From the NCBI RefSeq assembly GCF_042649925.1, contig NZ_JBHSAF010000014.1:496001-560000 (forward strand): DNA of 64,000 nucleotides. The letters run 5' to 3'. Shown piece by piece: positions 60,886 through 64,000 of this stretch. Below the pieces are notes generated by a model. It was not told the DNA's origin, made no database searches, and saw only the letters and a program-made list of their open reading frames with translations. Both the position numbers and the translations under genes were made by a program. How positions within the stretch are numbered: the stretch's first letter is position 1; each line of letters begins with the position of its first letter. This DNA is from Pseudaeromonas sharmana (GTDB lineage Bacteria > Pseudomonadota > Gammaproteobacteria > Enterobacterales > Aeromonadaceae).

Positions 60886-62286
60886 ATGTCCGAACAACTG
60901 ACCCTACATCATTTCTCGTTTGCCGAATTGCATCTTGACGGCCCGGCGCCGGCGCGGGATCTGTTTGCCCGCCTTCAGGCGCAGCCATGGGCCATGCTGC
61001 TCGAATCCGCCAGCGCGCAGCACCCCGACAGCCGCTTTGATATCATCAGTGCCGATCCGGTGGCCACGGTTGTTACCGAAGGGGCCACAACCCGTATTGA
61101 GTACCCCGGAACCCATCGGCCCGCGCGAGTCTCGACCGACGACCCCCTGCAGTTGCTGCAACAAACCAGTAGTGCCCTGCTTGGTGCCCCCCCCTATGCG
61201 GGTGAATTGCCGTTTATTGGTGGTGCCATCGGCTTGTTTGGTTATGATCTCGGACGGCGTTTTGAACGGCTCCCCGTGCTGTCACAGGCCGATATTACTG
61301 TCCCGGATATGGCGCAAGGCATCTATGACTGGGCCTGGATCCTGGATAAGGCCCACCGTCAGGCCACGCTGTTGGTTCAGGGTGATGAAACGGCCTGGCA
61401 ACAGCGCTGGCTGTGGTGGCAACAGCAACAGACCGCGTCGCTCACGCCCTGCCGCCTCACGACGCAGTGGCAGGCCAACATGGATGAGGCAGGTTACCGA
61501 CAGCGCTTTGCCCGTATTCAGGCTTACTTGGCAGCCGGTGATTGTTACCAGATCAATCTGACACAACGCTTCTGCGCCGGATACCAGGGGTCCGAATGGG
61601 AGGCCTATTGTCGGCTCAGTAGCGGCAACGCGGCGCCCTTTTCTGCCTTCTTGCGTTTGCCGCACGCCGCCATTTTAAGCCTCTCACCGGAGCGGTTTCT
61701 CAGCCTGGAAGGGGCGCGCGTCTCGACCAAACCAATCAAGGGTACCCGGCCGCGCCACAGCGAAGCTGCCGCCGATGCCGCCGCCGCCGAAGCGCTGCGC
61801 CAGGCCGACAAGGACCGGGCCGAGAATCTGATGATCGTCGATCTGCTACGCAATGACATCGGCCGGGTCTGCATTCCGGGAACGGTCCGGGTTCCGTCAC
61901 TGTTCGCAGTGGAATCCTTCCCTGCCGTTCATCATCTGGTGTCGACCATCGAAGGCGAGCTGCCGTCAACCCTGACAGCCACCGATCTGCTACGAGCCTG
62001 CTTTCCCGGCGGGTCAATCACCGGCGCCCCAAAAATTCGCGCGATGGAGATCATCGAAGAGCTTGAACCACAGCGGCGTAATGCCTACTGCGGCAGTATT
62101 GGCTACCTGAGCCGCCACGGCCGCATGGATACCAGTATCACGATCCGCACCCTGATCGCCTGTCAGCAGACTCTCTATGTCTGGGCCGGTGGCGGTATCG
62201 TTGCCGACTCCCGGGTTGAGGCCGAGTATCAGGAGACGTTCGACAAACTGGGGCGGATCCTGCCATTGCTGGCGAATAACGCATGA
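60886..62286 (+). CDS. pabB: Aminodeoxychorismate synthase component I
   Basis: PabB turns chorismate and ammonia into 4-amino-4-deoxychorismate on the way to folate. The chorismate-binding core is complete: YLAAGDCYQINLTQRF, PIKGTRPR (with the active-site Lys), DLLRNDIGRVC, and the end GGSITGAPKIRAMEIIEELE. Its 466 residues are close to the E. coli length (453). ATG 60886 is chosen over the TTG one codon earlier. It overlaps nudL by 4 bp; pabB-nudL-sdaA is the E. coli order. Confidence 0.95.
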   Translation: MSEQLTLHHFSFAELHLDGPAPARDLFARLQAQPWAMLLESASAQHPDSRFDIISADPVATVVTEGATTRIEYPGTHRPARVSTDDPLQLLQQTSSALLGAPPYAGELPFIGGAIGLFGYDLGRRFERLPVLSQADITVPDMAQGIYDWAWILDKAHRQATLLVQGDETAWQQRWLWWQQQQTASLTPCRLTTQWQANMDEAGYRQRFARIQAYLAAGDCYQINLTQRFCAGYQGSEWEAYCRLSSGNAAPFSAFLRLPHAAILSLSPERFLSLEGARVSTKPIKGTRPRHSEAAADAAAAEALRQADKDRAENLMIVDLLRNDIGRVCIPGTVRVPSLFAVESFPAVHHLVSTIEGELPSTLTATDLLRACFPGGSITGAPKIRAMEIIEELEPQRRNAYCGSIGYLSRHGRMDTSITIRTLIACQQTLYVWAGGGIVADSRVEAEYQETFDKLGRILPLLANNA

Positions 62287-62876
62287 CGCGGGGTGAAGAA
62301 CAACTGGCGAGGCTACGCATGCGTTTTAGCCTGTTACGTCCGTTGGCGGATGATAGCGTGGCGCCGACTACGCTAAGGCAACCCTGGCAGCGCGCAGCGG
62401 TACTCATCCCGCTGATCATGCGGACCGAAGGCTTGCAAGTGTTACTCACGCTGCGCAGCCCCCATCTGCGTCATCATCCAGGACAAATCAGCTTTCCCGG
62501 CGGCCGCCATGATGCCCAGGATCACTCGCTGGCCGCCACCGCGCTGCGCGAGACACACGAAGAGCTGGGCATCCCCCCTCACGCCGTGCACTTGCTGGGG
62601 CAACTCCCTCCCCATAGGACCCATAGCGGCTTTATGGTGACACCCTATTTGGGTCTGCTGACCTCCCCCCTGGACTTGCAGCCGGCGCCGGACGAGGTTG
62701 CCGCAGCCTTTAGCGTCCCTCTTGCTCCGCTGCTGGAAACCAAGGCTTATGGACAGTGGCCCGTCACGCGTTCAGGCCAGAGGCAGACTGTCTATGGCAT
62801 GGTGCTGTCAGGACACCTGATCTGGGGCGCTACCGCCCGTATGCTGTGGCAGCTGGCCACGCAAATAGCCGATTAA
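62283..62876 (+). CDS. nudL: Nudix CoA pyrophosphatase NudL-like
   Basis: A 197-residue Nudix hydrolase. The Nudix box reads GGRHDAQDHSLAATALRETHEELGI in one run (G, E and REThEEL positions conserved) and is preceded by SPHLRHHPGQISFPGG, the signature of CoA-cleaving members. Coupled to pabB by ATGA and followed by sdaA, as in E. coli. Confidence 0.92.
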   Translation: MTRGEEQLARLRMRFSLLRPLADDSVAPTTLRQPWQRAAVLIPLIMRTEGLQVLLTLRSPHLRHHPGQISFPGGRHDAQDHSLAATALRETHEELGIPPHAVHLLGQLPPHRTHSGFMVTPYLGLLTSPLDLQPAPDEVAAAFSVPLAPLLETKAYGQWPVTRSGQRQTVYGMVLSGHLIWGATARMLWQLATQIAD

Positions 62877-62889
62877 ACTAATTCATATT

Positions 62890-62919
62890 TTGTTTGCGAT
62901 ATTTTTTATTAAATATACT
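62890..62919 (+). promoter_or_regulatory. Candidate promoter of sdaA
   Basis: TTGTTT (62890-62895) and TATACT (62914-62919) with an 18-bp A/T-rich spacer, 48 bp before the sdaA start codon. Confidence 0.5.
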
Positions 62920-62967
62920 CTTCACTGCAAAATACAACTCCATCCTGTAGCCTTTCTGCGTCCAACT

Positions 62968-64000
62968 ATGCTGTCAATTTTCGAACTTTTTAAAATCGGG
63001 ATCGGTCCCTCATCGTCTCACACCGTGGGCCCCATGCTGGCTGCCGCCCACTTCAGTCAGCAGTTGGCGGACGAGAAACAACTCAATCGAGTAACCCGTA
63101 TCGACATCACCCTGTACGGCTCCCTGGCGCTGACCGGTCGCGGTCACCAAACAGATGTGGCCATCTGGTTTGGACTCGCCGGCGAACAACCACAGCAGAT
63201 TGACGTATCCAGCATGCCGCTGCGGCTTCAGCGCTGGCAAGCTGGCGGCGAGTTGAGGCTCAATGGCCAGCACCCCCTGGCCTTCGACGCGATCCATCTG
63301 TTTTTTGAACCCACGCCGCTGACACTGCACGAGAATGGGCTGCGCCTGGTGGCCTACCAGGGTGAGGCTGTGTGCCTGGAACAGACCTGGTACTCGCTGG
63401 GCGGCGGTTTTATCGTTCGCGAGGACAATTTCCATGCACGCCAGAGTGCTGAAACCACCATTCCCTATCCCTTCGCCAGCGCCGAAGAGCTGTTAGGCCT
63501 ATGCCAGCAGGCGGAGATCTCTATTGCCAGCCTGATGCTCTGCAACGAGCAACAACTGCAGCCAGAGCGCGATGTCGCGGCTGAGTGTCAGCAAATTTGG
63601 CGTGTGATGAAGGAGGCCATTGCGCGAGGCAGCCGGACCGAAGGCGTGCTTCCCGGGCCATTACGGGTACCTCGCCGGGCACCGGCACTCTATCGTCAGC
63701 TTGCCAGCAGTGAGGCGTTGTCGCGGGATCCGATGCTGGTTATCGACTGGGTGAATGCCTTCGCACTCGCCGTCAGCGAGGAGAATGCAGCCGGAGGCCG
63801 GATTGTCACGGCCCCGACCAACGGCGCGGCGGGTATTCTGCCGGCCGTACTGGCCTACTACGACCGCTTTGTTCAACCCGTCGATGCCACCATGGCCAGT
63901 CATTTCCTGCTCACGGCTGGCGCGATTGGCCTGCTTTACAAGATGAATGCCTCACTCTCCGGAGCGGAAGTCGGTTGTCAGGGTGAGGTGGGTGTCGCCT
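62968..64000 (+). CDS. sdaA: L-serine ammonia-lyase, 3' truncated
   Basis: L-serine deaminase converts serine to pyruvate and ammonia with a [4Fe-4S] cluster. The window ends inside the gene after about 344 codons. The beginning FELFKIGIGPSSSHTVGPM (beta domain) and the catalytic domain with TAPTNGAAGILPAVL are clear, and the first cluster cysteine is in EVGCQGEVG at the edge. ATG 62968 begins MLSIFELFKIG as in SdaA/SdaB; no good ribosome site is visible. Confidence 0.94.
   Translation, partial: MLSIFELFKIGIGPSSSHTVGPMLAAAHFSQQLADEKQLNRVTRIDITLYGSLALTGRGHQTDVAIWFGLAGEQPQQIDVSSMPLRLQRWQAGGELRLNGQHPLAFDAIHLFFEPTPLTLHENGLRLVAYQGEAVCLEQTWYSLGGGFIVREDNFHARQSAETTIPYPFASAEELLGLCQQAEISIASLMLCNEQQLQPERDVAAECQQIWRVMKEAIARGSRTEGVLPGPLRVPRRAPALYRQLASSEALSRDPMLVIDWVNAFALAVSEENAAGGRIVTAPTNGAAGILPAVLAYYDRFVQPVDATMASHFLLTAGAIGLLYKMNASLSGAEVGCQGEVGVA

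Noticed and set aside
1..64000. Mobile elements, prophage, integrons or CRISPR arrays
   Set aside because: No transposase, integrase, Cas or phage gene and no terminal repeats were found; the only tRNA-linked repeat (58.9-59.1 kb) copies the 5' end and has no integrase beside it.

Overview
This is a stretch of ordinary chromosome from a gammaproteobacterium, most likely of the Aeromonadales or close to them (inference). Many proteins closely resemble their Escherichia coli counterparts (RNase E, FNR, IHF-alpha, putrescine aminotransferase, TyrB, RhtA). Several E. coli-like gene orders are kept: thrS-infC-rpmI-rplT ... pheS-pheT-ihfA, fnr-uspE-ttcA and pabB-nudL-sdaA. GC content is moderate. 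No prophage, insertion sequence, integron or CRISPR array is visible.

Left part (1-25.7 kb), housekeeping. A truncated Maf/YceF gene converges on rluC. rluC diverges from rne, whose long leader looks like the autoregulatory rne 5' element. Next come fnr (with a perfect FNR box just before it), uspE and ttcA, then on the other strand a Bax-like glucosaminidase, cobB, ihfA, pheT and pheS. A membrane GGDEF-EAL protein sits between pheS and rplT, followed by rpmI, infC and thrS. infC starts on AUA. The thrS leader has two hairpins whose 7-nt loops copy threonine anticodon loops. Then come a fructosamine-kinase-family gene, a CPXCG protein, yaeP, a MATE exporter, patA, and three identical tRNA-Val(GAC) genes behind a stringent-type promoter.

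Middle part (25.7-42 kb), more accessory. It holds a lipoprotein with thrombospondin type-3 calcium-binding repeats, an orphan MalE-like protein, two small membrane proteins with a short-chain dehydrogenase, a GAF-PAS-GGDEF protein, and an AzlC/AzlD exporter pair. The most interesting unit is at 35.7-41.9 kb: a PhnR-like GntR/UTRA regulator diverges from a tightly coupled six-gene operon (binding protein, alkaline-phosphatase-superfamily hydrolase, two permeases, ATPase, HAD phosphatase). The intergenic region carries a Pho box with a correctly spaced -10 element. Two related CTAG-centred palindromes flank it. This looks like a phosphate-starvation-induced importer and cleavage system for a phosphonate or organophosphate, without the usual phnW/phnX genes.

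Right part (42-64 kb). metR/metE, a chemotaxis receptor, a multi-PAS GGDEF protein and ovoA (ovothiol biosynthesis) come first. A tiny basic gene follows whose coding sequence runs through a terminator hairpin, as in arfA. Then tyrB with yitT and an Lrp/AsnC regulator, and rhtA divergent from a second Lrp/AsnC regulator over three palindromes. A Cache chemotaxis receptor and tRNA-Ser(GGA) come next, the latter with a duplicated 5' end and promoter region. The window ends with a class I fumarase, pabB, nudL and the start of sdaA.
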